A stretch of 64,000 bases of DNA from Zhengitettix transpicula (Eukaryota > Arthropoda > Insecta > Orthoptera > Tetrigidae), in contig CM073590.1 in assembly GCA_037074705.1 (NCBI GenBank), positions 139,829,600 to 139,893,599 on the forward strand, given 5' to 3'. The position numbers and the translations under genes are program-made. The notes below the pieces were generated by a model, which worked only from the letters and a program-made list of their open reading frames with translations, ran no database searches and was not told the origin of the DNA. Positions 1 through 12,754 of this stretch are shown piece after piece; position 1 is the first letter of the stretch; every line of letters starts with the position of its first letter.

Positions 1-2350
1 TTTTTCAGTCGTGAATTGCAACATGTTGGGAATTCGTCACAGATATTTTCGCTTGTCATTTTGTAAATAGTAGACTCGTACGTTAACACAATTACTTGCT
101 GAAGCGTTATTTAAGTAAAAGAATGCTACCCTATTCTCTGATAATATAAAATAAAGTCGTTGATACGTTATTAAAATAATTTATAAGTTTTTATTAAATC
201 GCACTCTTTAGCAACAATTGACACGAGTGCTTAATTAATGTAAAACATAAATAAAACTGCTGTTTTCAGCACTGATTCACATGAATGTTTTTTTCGTTCC
301 TACTGTTTCGGAATCTTGGGACTTTTACATTGCTTTGCACGTCTATTCTAGAAATTTTAAAGTTTGTCTGAAGAAAAACCAGTGTATATGCACTAAACGG
401 AGGAAATTATTTATACAACACTAGAAATTCGCATTGAAAAACATCGCCTAAATATTTTTGAATCAGCATCAGTTTTTACAGGATAAGTATATACAATAGT
501 ATTCCGGAAAAAAATAAACTTTTACCACACACAATGTATTTATAAAGAGTTGTAAATCGTTAATTAATGGAGAAAATTACTCGGTGAAAGAGTTCGTAGA
601 TAGGAAGGTCAGATTATATCCGCTTTAATAAAATAGTTTGCTGGTATCCTGTCAAGTTATTCTATTATTTAACGATTATAATCTTGTAGTATTTAACTGC
701 CGACATATTTTCTTTTTCACGTTCAACGGGAATAAAAGTAGGATATGCAGCTGGATAATCCGCCGAATGAAAATTGAAGATTAATACACTTATAATTTCT
801 TTAATTAGTTACATTAGAATCTTTAACGCTGTTTAAAATCATATTTTTTTTGTAAAGTACAATGTTTATTTTTAAACCTTTTAATTGCAATATTTTACTA
901 TTTTCTTGTATTCTTATTGTGACTTATCCTGTTTCTTCGACCGATGACTAATGGAATGACTAATAAATCTAATTCTAAATAATTATTTTCAGTTATGATG
1001 GTTTGAGCCAATTAAATACTTTTATAAATTTTTTAACGAATTTACCATTCCTAAGAAAAGAAACATGAATTAATACGCGTTAGTTGTCACGTGTACTAAA
1101 TTTGAATATGAAACTTCGCGATGATAAAAATAATTCTAAGAAAGTTAATTTCTACGTTACTGAAATTCCGCAAATCATCAATAATTCTAAACAACAGATG
1201 GATGTTTTATTTAATGTTTAATGAGATAATATATATAAATGATCTATTCTGTAATCCAATTCTTTTTATAGTAATCATTTACAAAATACTTAAAACCAAC
1301 AAATCGACTAAGAAAAATATCTAGTAAATTATTGAGTAGTAGTAACTTTACTTTAATAAATCGAAAAAGTTTGTTGTTTACGTGAAATTCTCAAATTTTT
1401 CTGCAGCCGCAGAAAAATATTCTAATTTATAACGCAGACGAATTTCAAACTAAACAGGAGTAATAACTCTTACACGTGTACGAAGCAAAGTAATTGGGAT
1501 AGAAGCGGCGTGCATATATAATTCACGTTTTATAAACTCCCGCATACAATTCGTGAACAGTGCAACACCTGTACCTGCAATTACTTGGTACACTTCCGCA
1601 ATGAAGTTCCCGAAACACCCTCAGTCTAATTTTCCAAAGCCAGCGACTCTCAATATATAGCATTAAACTTAAATATTTTTTGTAGTTGTAGTGCATATAT
1701 AAACCCCTTCGTAGAAATTACCTAGTTACTACGTGTTCTTAATATTTTTGAAATTGAATTATCTTATATTCTTCAATATATCAAAGTAATTACGATCATA
1801 AGATAGTCTCTTTAACTCATTGACCTAACTACTGTGTTCTTTATATTCTTACAATATTTAATGAATATGGATGAATGAATTTACTTACTACATTAAGTTT
1901 ACATTTGGTGGTAGTGCTATCTCAAAACATAAATTTAATTCTTCCCTCAAACTTTTAAGAACGTATAATAATATAAATTTATAAAATTCTCCGACGTGCA
2001 TAAGTTTGTAGAACTTTCTGAAACCATAATATACCGCTAATGGAATTGGAAGAAAAAAAATGTACAAGACATATCTCAAAAATATAAAAAAGAAACCTGA
2101 ATATTTGGAAACAGATTCAGTAATTTAAATTTAAAAAAATAATTTAATAACGCTGTCTCTGAAAAAGATGTCCTCTGCGCCTCCAAGTTAATGTTTAAAG
2201 TGAATGGCCAGCATTATGTCAACTAATATTTGCAAAGTAATGAAGGCATAATTTTGATCTTTAATATTTCCTTTAATACAGTGATCCCTCTTCGAGCCAT
2301 TGTTTCGTGTAATTTCTGTACTTATTTCCTTTTTCAATATATTTCAAATA
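1..2350. other. AT-rich stretch, nothing recognised
   Basis: Long AT-rich DNA with frequent homopolymer runs. Open frames are short (under 70 codons), AT-driven and match no family I know. No transposon motif, tRNA-like box or inverted repeat was seen. It is best described as unique intergenic or intronic sequence. Confidence 0.6.
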
Positions 2351-3037
2351 GTTCGTCAGTGTGACTGGATTAAAGTTTTTTTTTAAAAAAAAATTATCGC
2401 TCTTGTCAATGGTACCTAATACGTCATTTTCTGATGACAGGTTCTGAAAGACATTTAACTTACTCAGATATAACAGCCATATTGATGGTAAATATTCAAT
2501 TGAAATGAAATGTCTATTTTTCTTTCTATTAGTAAATACTCAATTATTGCTCCAACAGTTCGATATCTAATAAATTATTTATTTTAATTATTTCGTCAGT
2601 GTGACTGGATTAAAGTTTTTTTTTTAAAAAAATTATCGCTCTTGTCAATGGTTCCTAATACGTCATTTTCTGATGACAGATTCTGAAAGACATTTAACTT
2701 ACTCAGATATAACAGCCATATTGATGGTAAATATTCAATTGAAATGAAATGTCTATTTTTCTTTCTATTAGTAAATACTCAATTATTGCTCCAACAGTTC
2801 GATATCTAATAAATTATTTATTTTAATTATTTCGTCAGTGTGACTGGATTAAAGTTTTTTTTAAAAAAAAAATATCGCTCTTGTCAATGGTACCTAATAC
2901 GTCATTACTCAGATATAACAGCCATATTGATGGTAAATATTCAATTGAAATGAAATGTCTATTTTTCTTTTTATTAGTAAATACTCAATTATTGCTCCAA
3001 CAGTTCGATATCTAATAAATTATTTATTTTAATTATT
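2351..3037. repeat. Tandem repeat, about 240-bp unit, 2.9 copies
   Basis: Three head-to-tail copies start at 2351, 2591 and 2830, each opening with TTCGTCAGTGTGACTGGATT. Copies 1 and 2 are nearly identical over 240 and 239 bp; visible differences are single bases and the length of a T-run/A-run palindrome near the start of each unit. Copy 3 (about 208 bp) lacks a block of roughly 30 bp after ACGTCATT. Each unit ends in an AT-rich TTATTTATTTTAATTATT stretch, and the DNA just before copy 1 partly resembles that end. The near identity suggests recent duplication. No coding potential is seen. Confidence 0.95.
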
Positions 3038-4160
3038 TTATCACCGAAAAACACCATACAAACCTATGAGATTATTTTTAAAGTTCCGGATTTCAATAAA
3101 TAGCATTAAGAACAATTTAAGGGAGAACAGTGGTTTTACTTTCAAATTAGGGTAACTTTTTATATAATTAATAATTTTCAATAATAATTGTCTGTTTCAC
3201 GATTGTCTATTACTGTCGTCAAGGCTACTAAAAGTTGACAAACGCACACAATGTGTCTATCATTCCAACTGAGTATGAAATGGAATGATGAGTGCAAAAT
3301 CATTTAATATTCATAATTTTATAATTAATAAATTTTCACCTTATTTGGTTTTTCTAAAACTGTAGAACATTCATCACGCTCAGTAACATTGTTGCATAAT
3401 ATTTCAGTAGAATGAAACAAAAAATTATGAATGGAATAAAATGGGGAAATAAATGTTTTAACATACCACATTAGCTATTGTGACCATTGATATATAATAT
3501 ATCAAATTATATGAAGCAATTATTTTGGCATTAATGTTATATTTCTAATAATTTAGTCTCAAATAATAAAGAAATAATACATTTAAATAAATATTCACTG
3601 ACAAAGAATTCTTATAAAACTGCACAGTGTTTATATATAGACTATATCTCTGACGCCAGGAAGCCCGTCAAAGACTTTGTTACAGCTCAAGTGGGAAAGT
3701 ATTGTAGTCTTGAAAGGGAAGCAGAACACAAAGCAGTTCAGCTGTTTCGTGCCGATATCCTTGGGGGATGATTGCTCCGCAAAGTTTTCGCCATGCCATA
3801 CACCAGCATCAACACGAAAGAACCAACGTAAAAATCTATATCGCCTTTGGCTCTGAGGAAAATGCCTCAGAATAACTGCGTTTTTATAATTTAGAAACGA
3901 GAATTCAACATGTGGAAAGTAATTCTTAACTGCTTTTACGGAATGTAGTTCGGTTTTAAAGATACTTTCTCAATAACGACAAGTAAAATATAGATCTAAC
4001 TCCAACTATATACCACACGTTTGATAATTAATTTGAAAATTTTCTGATTCAGATTTGATTATAAAGAAATTATTTTCACTAAAATCGAATTTCCTTCAGT
4101 CTCTATTACATTATTTAAATGTTTAATGTTCGATTCTAGCGGTTATCATTGAAATAATCG
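3038..4160. other. AT-rich spacer with a small GC-richer block
   Basis: Mostly AT-rich. A block at about 3645-3870 is richer in G+C and contains no open frame of note and no element I recognise. Nothing else is visible. Confidence 0.5.
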
Positions 4161-4865
4161 AAATTTGAACCACAATTGCAACGTTGATTAAAATTTTTTC
4201 AACTTCACGTTCACCACACGTTATGAATTGTATTTCATTAGTTACCAGCGCGTCCAAAATTTCTTTAATTTTTTTTGAGGAGAAGCCCAATAATATTTAA
4301 CGAAGTTGTGTATGAAGTAAACTTCAAACGGAAAACCAAATAATTTGAAGTTTACACGGAGACATTATTGTGATGAAAGATTTAGGTAAGAATTGGAGAA
4401 ATTTCATTGTCTTATATAAGACCAATTATATTAGTTTCCTGTCCATTTTAAGAGGCCTATTCTGGAAAAAAAATACGATTAAGCACGATCTTGATCAAGT
4501 AAATTTATATTTTGATGCATTTATTGAATTAGTCTTTGACTGAGAATATTGGGTATCATAATTTTATTTATATATAAAAGAAACTACATACATCCAAATA
4601 TTTTATATTGGCCTTTTATATGACAATGAAATTTCTGCAATTCTTACCTAAACATTTAATCACAATGTCTCCGTGTTAACTTCAAATTATTTTGTTGTCC
4701 GTTTTAAATTTAACTCGTTCACAACTCCGTTAAATATTATTGTGTTTCTGCACGAAATAAATTTAGGACGCGTTGGTAACGGTAATGAAATACAAATACA
4801 TAATGTGTGGTGAACGTGAAGTTAAAAATTATTAATCGAAGTTGCAATTGTGGTTCAAATTTTTT
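4161..4865. repeat. Long imperfect foldback (inverted repeat) element
   Basis: The left arm (about 4161-4430) and right arm (about 4605-4865) are imperfect reverse complements. Landmarks are GAACCACAATTGCAAC on the left against GTTGCAATTGTGGTTC on the right, TTCACGTTCACCACAC against GTGTGGTGAACGTGAA, and CGGAGACATTATTGTGAT against ATCACAATGTCTCCG. Arms are about 260 bp with small indels, and the loop is about 175 bp of AT-rich DNA. No transposase frame lies inside. This fits a foldback or MITE-like non-autonomous DNA element, or a hairpin formed by inverted duplication. Transcription would give a long double-stranded RNA. No clear target-site duplication was found. Confidence 0.9.
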
Positions 4866-6011
4866 GTAGTAAAGGTCTGTTTATTGGCTCTCGTGCCCAA
4901 GCAGTGTAAACAAATTAACTTTTTAAAGGTAGACAAATTCTCGGAGCAGTGAAGAAATTCTCTTTATAAATATTAAAAAGTTATTAAACAAGCTCTTTTT
5001 TCTTTTTTTAAAAAATATAGCTCCACCTTTTCCGCAGGATGATCCGATATTGTACAGCGCATAAATTAACGGACGTTTCGTTTTCATCTGCTTCAACATT
5101 TTCGATTCAGACCAAACCCGTCGTGTTTGTAGAGATCTCAACACTGCCGAACGCTTTATCAATGTAGACGAGAATTGGAAAAACTCAATTATTACTGGAA
5201 AACGTATCTCGCTAACTATTGTTATTGCTTCAGATCCCAAGATACCTTTCAATATTATTTGAAAACAGTTTCCCATGAAAACTTTCTATGCAATTACAAG
5301 GCCAAACATTGCAAAGAGCAGGGTTTTACATTTCCGAACTCGACTAGATCAAAAGGATATACTAATATTTTTGACGCATCATGGAAAACGAAAAACAAAC
5401 CGTCAAGGAAGATTTTATTATTATTTTGTATATTTTTTTAATTGTAGCTTTGTAAACTAGTGCATTCAAGGACTTTTGAATAGTATTCAACAAGTGGTTG
5501 TTAAATAAACTATAATCTAAATAAGTTTTGTGACAAATAATTTTTTATTAATATCACTCGTATGAAATCGTATTGTAAACATATTTTTAAGCAAATAAAA
5601 ACGATTCGCTTACAATTGTTACCATTTATTTGAGAAAATTGGGTTGTGTCATATGTCCACGTATGAGAGAGTACTCGCACGGCGTTTATATAATATTATA
5701 AAGGTTAAATTAACTATGCATAAAATATAAGAAAAATTTAGAAAATATAATATATTAATGAAAATATTTAAATTATGAACATATCTGAAATATTTAATTA
5801 CTTCTGGGACAATGCACGGGAGAGATCAGAAACTGGACTCAACTGTAGAATCCCATTTTATAAAACGCCGTACCAGTAGTTAGGGCTAACAAGGATAATA
5901 AAAACGAGGCTAGTTTTTATATATATACTATATATGTACTATATTTAAATATTTTTTTATGAAATGTTTATTTTAAAAAAAACTATTGAATATTGTAGTT
6001 ACACTTGTTGA
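4866..6011. other. AT-rich spacer, unassigned open frames
   Basis: Two overlapping opposite-strand open frames (minus 4923-5276, 117 codons; plus 5175-5441, 88 codons) match no family I know and show no motif, so I do not call a gene. The rest is AT-rich, low-complexity DNA. Confidence 0.5.
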
Positions 6012-6475
6012 CTATTTTTCCACATAATCACAATCCCGTTTAATTCATGTGGTGAGCCCGTGGCACAAGCTTCTTTATGCCCTCCTCGAAGAAATTTCCT
6101 GCCAGCTCCTTCCCCCACTTCAGAACATCTTTCTTCCTTTGCTCGTCAGTTGAAAATGTTTAATTCCACCAATGTGTGCCTTCAGGTAGGTGAAAAGATG
6201 CTAATCTGAAGGAATTACTGAGGGTGGTTCAAAACCTCTCAACCAAATGAGTCGAAGAGCGCCTTGGCGTCTAAGGCTGTGTGAGGACGAGCGTTGTCGT
6301 GCAACAAGTAAACTCTTCTCGTCAACATTCCCCTCCTTTTGTTTTGAATGCTTCTTTTTATTATGTTTAACGGTCTCACAATATCGTTGTGCATGATGGT
6401 ATCCCCCTGAGACAAAAATTCTACCAAAATGATGCTTTTTCGTTTCGTCTACCACTCAGTGTTGACAACCCTAAA
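6012..6475 (-). pseudogene. Mariner transposase relic, C-terminal half
   Basis: Reading right to left, the frames give VEFLSQGDTI, then SIQNKRRGMLTR, then LLHDNARPHTA near 6280-6310, the second catalytic Asp region of mariner DD(34)D transposases. After a frameshift, remnants of the third catalytic region follow (EPPSVIPSD in place of the usual PPYSPDLAPSD), then HLFTYLKAHIGG. The run ends in a decayed DYVEK stop at about 6012-6030. Several frameshifts and the lost N-terminal half make it inactive. Terminal inverted repeats were not found. The residue pattern (HDNARPH) differs from the mariner at 35379-36663 (HDNAPCH), so it is a separate family. Confidence 0.85.
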
Positions 6476-6939
6476 AAAAAGTCACAGCCAGTTATGGTCA
6501 CAGTACATTTACTTTCTGAACATGTCTCGTACTTTTGACATTAAAAAAAGATATCACGAATGGAGATATATTGCGTTAAAGTGATAAATTTTACTGTGAA
6601 GTGTTTAAAGGTGAATACGTCTCTGAAGTATTTCTCGACGACCGGGTTGTTTCCCGATGAGAAATTATTTGTTGTTTACAAGTTTAGGAACCCGATGTGT
6701 GGGGCCAAGTAGAGTAACTGTACATGCAATCATTTTTCTGATATTTTGAGTGGAATGAAAAATAATATTAAAATAATATCTGCATTGCATCTTTACTACC
6801 AAATCTACGAGTTTTCAAATCTATGATGACACATAATGAGACGGAATGGTTAAGTTTCTACCTAATGGTTTGAGAATATGTAAACTGTAATGGTTGTGAT
6901 TATTATGAACCGGAGTGGTTAAAGAGTACACACAACAGA
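6476..6939. other. AT-rich spacer
   Basis: No coding frame, repeat or recognisable motif. It may include the decayed 5' half of the adjacent mariner, but I cannot align it by eye. Confidence 0.4.
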
Positions 6940-7480
6940 CAGGAAAGAGCAACAGATTGGCTTCATTTAGGATTCGGGCCGGCGCTTGCTCCGTGGAGAG
7001 CGGTCGACAAGTGTCCGATACATATTTCCCTGGCTGTAATTGCCGCAGCAGCGGAGGCGTGAAACTTCTCTCTCTCTCCCTCCCTCATTCTATATCTCTC
7101 TCGCTTTATTTGTCCAGCACGCTCGTTAAAAGCTGCACGGAACACATATTTACATTGCTTTAAACTCAGGCGTCACTGCCGCCGTGACAGTTTTATGTGC
7201 AGACTTTATTTACAAACACAATACGCGCGAAACCTCGCGACTATAAAACAACTGATCCCTAGCCCTGGAAGTTTCCCTCGCTCATGATCGCCGGATACGT
7301 GACTTCGTAAAACCTGCTTTTGTCCGATACGTAATGAAGGAATGGCTATTCGAGTCAATCAAGTTAAACTTGTAAAACAATCAAATCTCTGTCGTGTCTT
7401 TCTGCGGAAAAGCTTTATCCACAGCTATAACATGAGCTACAGCTTTCACGTGCCGGCAGAATGTTACGAAAATATATTTG
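6940..7480. other. GC-richer island with a pyrimidine tract
   Basis: This block stands out from its AT-rich surroundings. It contains CpG-containing words (GGGCCGGCGCTTG near 6977, ACGCGCGAAACCTCGCG near 7222), a CT-rich tract at about 7066-7103, and a TTTATTTACAAACA word near 7206 that resembles a forkhead-type site. Open frames on both strands (plus 6915-7163, minus 6963-7145) are short and unrecognised. It could be a conserved regulatory element or an old repeat; nothing here decides between these. Confidence 0.3.
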
Positions 7481-8240
7481 AATTATTTTGGTAGAAGCCA
7501 ATGTGTAATAAATTCAACTTGATTACTCCATGTATTATAATTTTTCAGGAATTTACTCTTAAGTTCATACTTTAGCAGTTCCTACTGATTTTAAAACAAA
7601 ATCACAACCTACAATTTAAAAATTATAAAAATTCATCAGGAGTTTCAAGTTGGGCGATCTGTGACAAAATTACCACAAAAAATTAATTTAATTTAATATG
7701 TGAAATATTTACATAAGAAGGGAAACTACATACATAGAAATACAGAGTAAATAATAAATGGTTCCGGCTTGCTAGAACATGAACTCCACCTCAGGTTCTC
7801 CGTGTTTAAGTAGAACTTGAAATACTCTAACATTTAACTGCAAATACTTCAGAAAAGAACATACAACGGATCACCTCATGAGTTACAGAGGTGTTGGAAT
7901 CACCCGCCACGTGTTTTTGTCCGTTCTCAGGCTGACACCCCTCCTCAGCACAATGTGACCCACCGGCCTCCAATCTCTCCGCTTCCGCAGTCTAACATTA
8001 AGCTTCTCTCTCTGCTCTCTTCTCCAACCTCCTTACATCCCCTCTTTTTTTAAAACTCTCCTTTTATTGTTATAAATTTTCCTAACTAGTAACAGACTTT
8101 CCTATTAGCTGCTGGGACTATTCTTTCTAGCGGGTCATTCCTAGGGATTTCCTGGATACTTTGGCCAGATACCTGCTGTTTTTATGACCGGGGAAAATCC
8201 CTTTCTGGAGTTTTTCTAACTTTACATAAAGCTAAAGTTT
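7481..8240. other. Spacer with a pyrimidine-rich block
   Basis: AT-rich at first. From about 7770 to 8055 it becomes richer in C and T (runs such as CTTCTCTCTCTGCTCTCTTC near 8011). No open frame or known element is recognised. Confidence 0.4.
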
Positions 8241-11200
8241 AAAAAGCATTTCGATACTATCTATTACAACAAATAAACCGCGCCAAAATAATGAATTAAA
8301 GAAAGTGCGCTTAATACTCTACATAGATAAACATATTTTACTACTTATTAATTCCTTTAGTTTAGTTAGAAGTAGTATGACTACATACGGCCGTTTTTAA
8401 AGATTATGCTCCTGAAAGTAATTATTAGAAAGTAATTGTCAAAAGAAATTTAATATTATATAATAGATAGATAAATCATTATTATTTACTCTAGAAAAAT
8501 CTGCTGTACTTGATAATATTAAAAATTTTGATGCAAACTTTTGAAGCCGCTTTTCTTTGAAAAATTAAACCTACATTACCCCTGCATACGTATTTATGTA
8601 TTGCGTTGATTTATTAAAAAAAAATTTTAATTGAAATCCGAGAACAGTTAATTTCAACTTTTAGCTATTTTGGGACTCCAAATATTTCAAACTTATGTTA
8701 ATGAAAAAAATGACCATAAAAATATGTATAGAGTTATTATAAATGGCTTTCACACATGCTATCCTGCAATTTAACAAATAATTTCTTTTTTGCTGGCAAA
8801 CATATATAAATGTTGATATCATATTTTTTATCTGATCGTCTTTATTTGAACTAAACTTGGTACCTCAAATAATTTAGGCAATTTTTTGAATATTTATTTT
8901 AGTCGATTATAGTTTTAACGGTCTGAATTATATATTCCAATAAAAGAAGAAAAATTTGCACACTGAGAATAATATTAAAATACCCAAATATTATACGTCT
9001 ACAATACTCCAAAAATGTTATTTCATTTCACGTTTAACTTATTTAATTAATGTCTAACATTTGAATAGGAAAGTTATTTAATCGATATACTCATGATATA
9101 TCTTTGAACTAATACATCCTTCTTTCCAGAGAATTATGCTTTAAAAAAGACAATTTTGAATTTAAACAATTGTTTATAAATTTATGATACAATATTGACA
9201 TATTTTACATATAAACGCAAAGTTCTTAAGGGGTTCAGTTCTTCATTGGTTATCATTAAATTAGGTAAAACTAGTATAAGTGACCTTCTAAACATCGAAA
9301 TTCTGTAAGGTTGGAATTAATTGAATATATATTTTTAAGAAAGGTTTTTTTATAAACTTTGAGCGACATTAACACTTGAAAATTTAATTGACTAACATAT
9401 ATGATGTTTCAAGCCTATAATTTTTAAATTATAATTTTCAATTGGTATTCATTTATAGAATGCCACTTTAGAAGATAAGGAAAAATCTATACATTTAATG
9501 AGTTAATAATAACAGTTATATTTTAATAGCCAAGATTTGTGTCTTTAATATTATAAAAAAATTTCATCTTAAAATCAAATCTCTGGTAATTTTAATTATA
9601 TTTTAAAATAATAATACCATAAATATTTTAATTTTACATCTTCGTTAAATATATTTCCCTCAAAAATGGGGTAAAATTAAGAAAGGTAATTTTTGAATAA
9701 ACCCTATATTTTAATTATTCATACTTCATTTAACTTTTATCTTTCCCCCAGACAGTCAGAGACGAAAACAAGGTAACAAGGTGAAACAAGTTTCATTTAA
9801 AACACCGAACATAATTAATTTTTAAAAATGAGAAACCTTTAAATAATTCAAACCATAGCAATAAAAACTCCCGCAAACCGGTAGAGGTCACGAAATAATA
9901 AAAATTGAAAACTTTTTTAGCAACCACAACGTTGTCAACTTTGTATACGAAGTGCGTAACATCCAAAACCCAGATATCCACTGTCGAAACAAACTCTAGT
10001 TTGTCAAATAAACAGTTAATACGTATTCAAAACAAATTTAGTATAGCTTCGTTCAACCAAAATAGATCTCGTTTATGACACTCATTATTAACATGAATAA
10101 AATTTTACTGCGGAGGGGGTAAATTGGTGACAGTGATCGGCCATGTACATTTATGTGAAATTTCGTTGATATTTATTGTCTTAAATTCCTCTCCTACATA
10201 TTTTAAGCGAAGCTAACACCCAATAAAACATTCTTGCTCACATATTTCTTGCTTCTCTTAAAAGTTGCAGTAATTTGTGAATATATTTTTTGGTTTTTTA
10301 ACCCTTGACTGCACATTGTAGCATATATGTAACATCATAACTTTTAGTATCACCCCCGAAGACATCTGTTGGTTTCTAAGAGAGCTAAATTGTGATTCAT
10401 ATATGAAACAAACAAACACTTAAGAAAAAGGTGAAACTTTTGGCATCCGTGGCCAGGTTAAAACATGCCTGTCCAAGCGTTTTGTGAGTCAACCCTTCAG
10501 GACAGATTTTTCTGCTCGCCGGTCAACTTCAGAATATTTATTTACCGTTTTTTTTTCATGTTTACTCCAAGATAGAAAGGTTAAACCTTATTCTCATGGT
10601 ATTATAATTGCAATGCAATAACAATTATCCATTTAATGTGAATTATTCATAAATCAGACCTAATTATATTTATGTTGAATATATGCAACATCATGAGCCA
10701 AATTGACTATGGTGTCGTTTGATATATTTTTTGGTTATTTTTCCAGTATTATATGCACAAAAATACATATTAAAATATTTAGTTTTAAAAAACAAAACAT
10801 CCTGCACTAAAGAACCTCAAGAGTATTGTAACTAGGTCACCCGCCATGTTGGATTAAAACCTGCTGGACATACCTGTTGAATGCAAAGAACGCCAGAACG
10901 AAGGATGCCAATAAAAAATAATTAAAAATGAAAAAAATTCGTAGACTACCTTAATAAATATTACCTTCGTCGCTATGAGTCTTCAAACTACGCCGTTTTC
11001 CCCGCAAAAAAGATATTGAAGTTTGTGTTCTGCAGGTCCTTTATTATTCTTATGCATTTTAACTTCTTTGAAATCATTTTAAAAACACTATATATATATT
11101 ATTTTTTATAATAATAATGCAATCACAATAATCAACGAGCAGGCGTTCTGTCTCTTAAAATCATGAGATAATGGGCCATGCAGCAGAGACTACCTTAAAC

Positions 11201-11759
11201 GTTCTTTTTTTGTGGCTTTGCCTATAATAAAATAATTTTTTTTCAATGAAAGAAGAATCAGAAATAAATTACAGACATTACAATATATATTTATTTATAC
11301 ATATATATAGATTGTTGTGAATAACATCGGTAAGTGGCCGCCCTTTGTCCACGGGCCTCAGAGGGAATTAACACTCATAAATCAACCAGTTTTGTTGCCG
11401 TAATTAATTGTTCAAAAAAAATCACGGAAAAAAAATGATTAAAAGAATAGACAATTAAGAACTTTTGTACTAATGAAAAGAATAGCAAAACAATATTTCT
11501 AAAAAAAAAATTCATTTTAGGCTTCTGTTTGAAACCTAAGAATTCTTTGATCATGTTGTTTTAGAGAAACAACATTTTTTATTAATACGATAACCTTAGT
11601 GAAGGATACAACATATCAGTTAGAATTATTCGCCATCTATACTGGTCACAACAGTACGAGCAGGTGTATAATAAGAATAATTTATTATGTTTGATTTGGA
11701 CTAAAATGTGTTGAGGTACTGAAAAAATGCCAATATTTTTTTAATTGAAATGAGTTTGA
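8241..11759. other. Long AT-rich stretch, nothing recognised
   Basis: About 3.5 kb of AT-rich DNA with poly-A and poly-T runs. No open frame above about 65 codons looks coding, and I saw no transposon motif. A slightly GC-richer patch at 10440-10540 is unexplained. Confidence 0.6.
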
Positions 11760-12260
11760 TCCGTCGAAAGCAATTGGCGGGGGTGGTCAAGGGTCTGGTG
11801 CATTAAGCAAGTTCGGAATTGCACTGTCGTTAAAGTGGCGTGAGTGGGAAGTTCGTGGCGTTACTTGGCGCACATCCTATCCGCCACGTCGCGTGTTTCT
11901 GGGTCATTACACCACGGGCCCGCTAGAGGAGTAAACATGATATCATCACGAAATTGCAGTGGGGGGGCTCGAAATTGCCGTGTTTTCCTCGAGCGCTATC
12001 TTACCCCTTGGATCTTCTTCTCTACCTTGCGAGAATGGGCCGCAACTTTTCTCTCAGTGCGAGCCCAAGTGGAATTGTAAAGTGGATGTCTTATCTGTCT
12101 GGCGCAGGAATGTACACATGCAAAGCGCTCCTCGCTCCCACAAGGGCTGTTCCAGCTCAAGCGATGGACGACGTTACCTGTTGGCAAGCTCTCCATGGAC
12201 AGCCTTTCAAATACAATTTGCTTAACTCACAGGAAAATTGCTCAATAGATAAACTAACTT
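11760..12260. other. GC-richer island with overlapping open frames
   Basis: The base composition is clearly different from the flanks. Several overlapping frames of 66-103 codons run through it on both strands (for example plus 11954-12265 and minus 11996-12196), as expected when GC content rises and stops thin out. None shows a domain I know. It could be a fossil repeat, an exon of an unrecognised gene or conserved noncoding DNA. Confidence 0.3.
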
Positions 12261-12489
12261 CTTGAAAACGTATTCTTCTTTATGTAAGTATTTTACGAGC
12301 CATCTCAGTTATTTACATTTGTCCATCAGAAGAAGCGAGTTTTTACACGGAACGGTAAATCCTTGACTATTTTAAATTTAAATATTTTTTCATTCCTTAA
12401 TAACTACAAGTCTTACCCTTTATTTTCTTGGGAAATTTTTAAAATTAGTAACGAAGTTGGCCTAACTTCGTATTCGGAATTTTTACTAC

Positions 12490-12605
12490 AATTTGATTTG
12501 GGGAAACCAGGAAAATCCCAAATCAAGATGGCCGGAAGAAGATTCGATTCCCATTCCTCAACATGGAGTTCTGTCACAGTGTCATAAGGAATATGTGCAT
12601 TCAAT
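12490..12605 (-). mobile_element. Possible SINE remnant (weak)
   Basis: On the minus strand the word GGGAATCGAATC (plus-strand GATTCGATTCCC at about 12543) resembles a tRNA-type B box. The flanking GATGGCCGG and AAAATCCC words have the look of SINE heads or tails. No convincing A box was found at the right distance, so this is a low-confidence call. Confidence 0.2.
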
Positions 12606-12754
12606 TGAGGCGGTATAAATATATACGTGGGCTAATTACGAATTTTTACCATACATTTCGATAAAATATTTATTAAGCCATTTCTCTTTTTGTATATTTG
12701 CATAATAGGCACAAATAAAATACGTTTCCCAAGACGCCCTTATCGTCAGTATTT

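Noticed and set aside
2351..3037. CRISPR array
   Set aside because: The repeat unit is 240 bp with no short repeat and unique spacer alternation; it is a plain tandem repeat in eukaryotic DNA.
4923..5276. Minus-strand open frame of 117 codons overlapping a plus-strand frame
   Set aside because: No family resemblance in either direction, and the overlap argues for chance.
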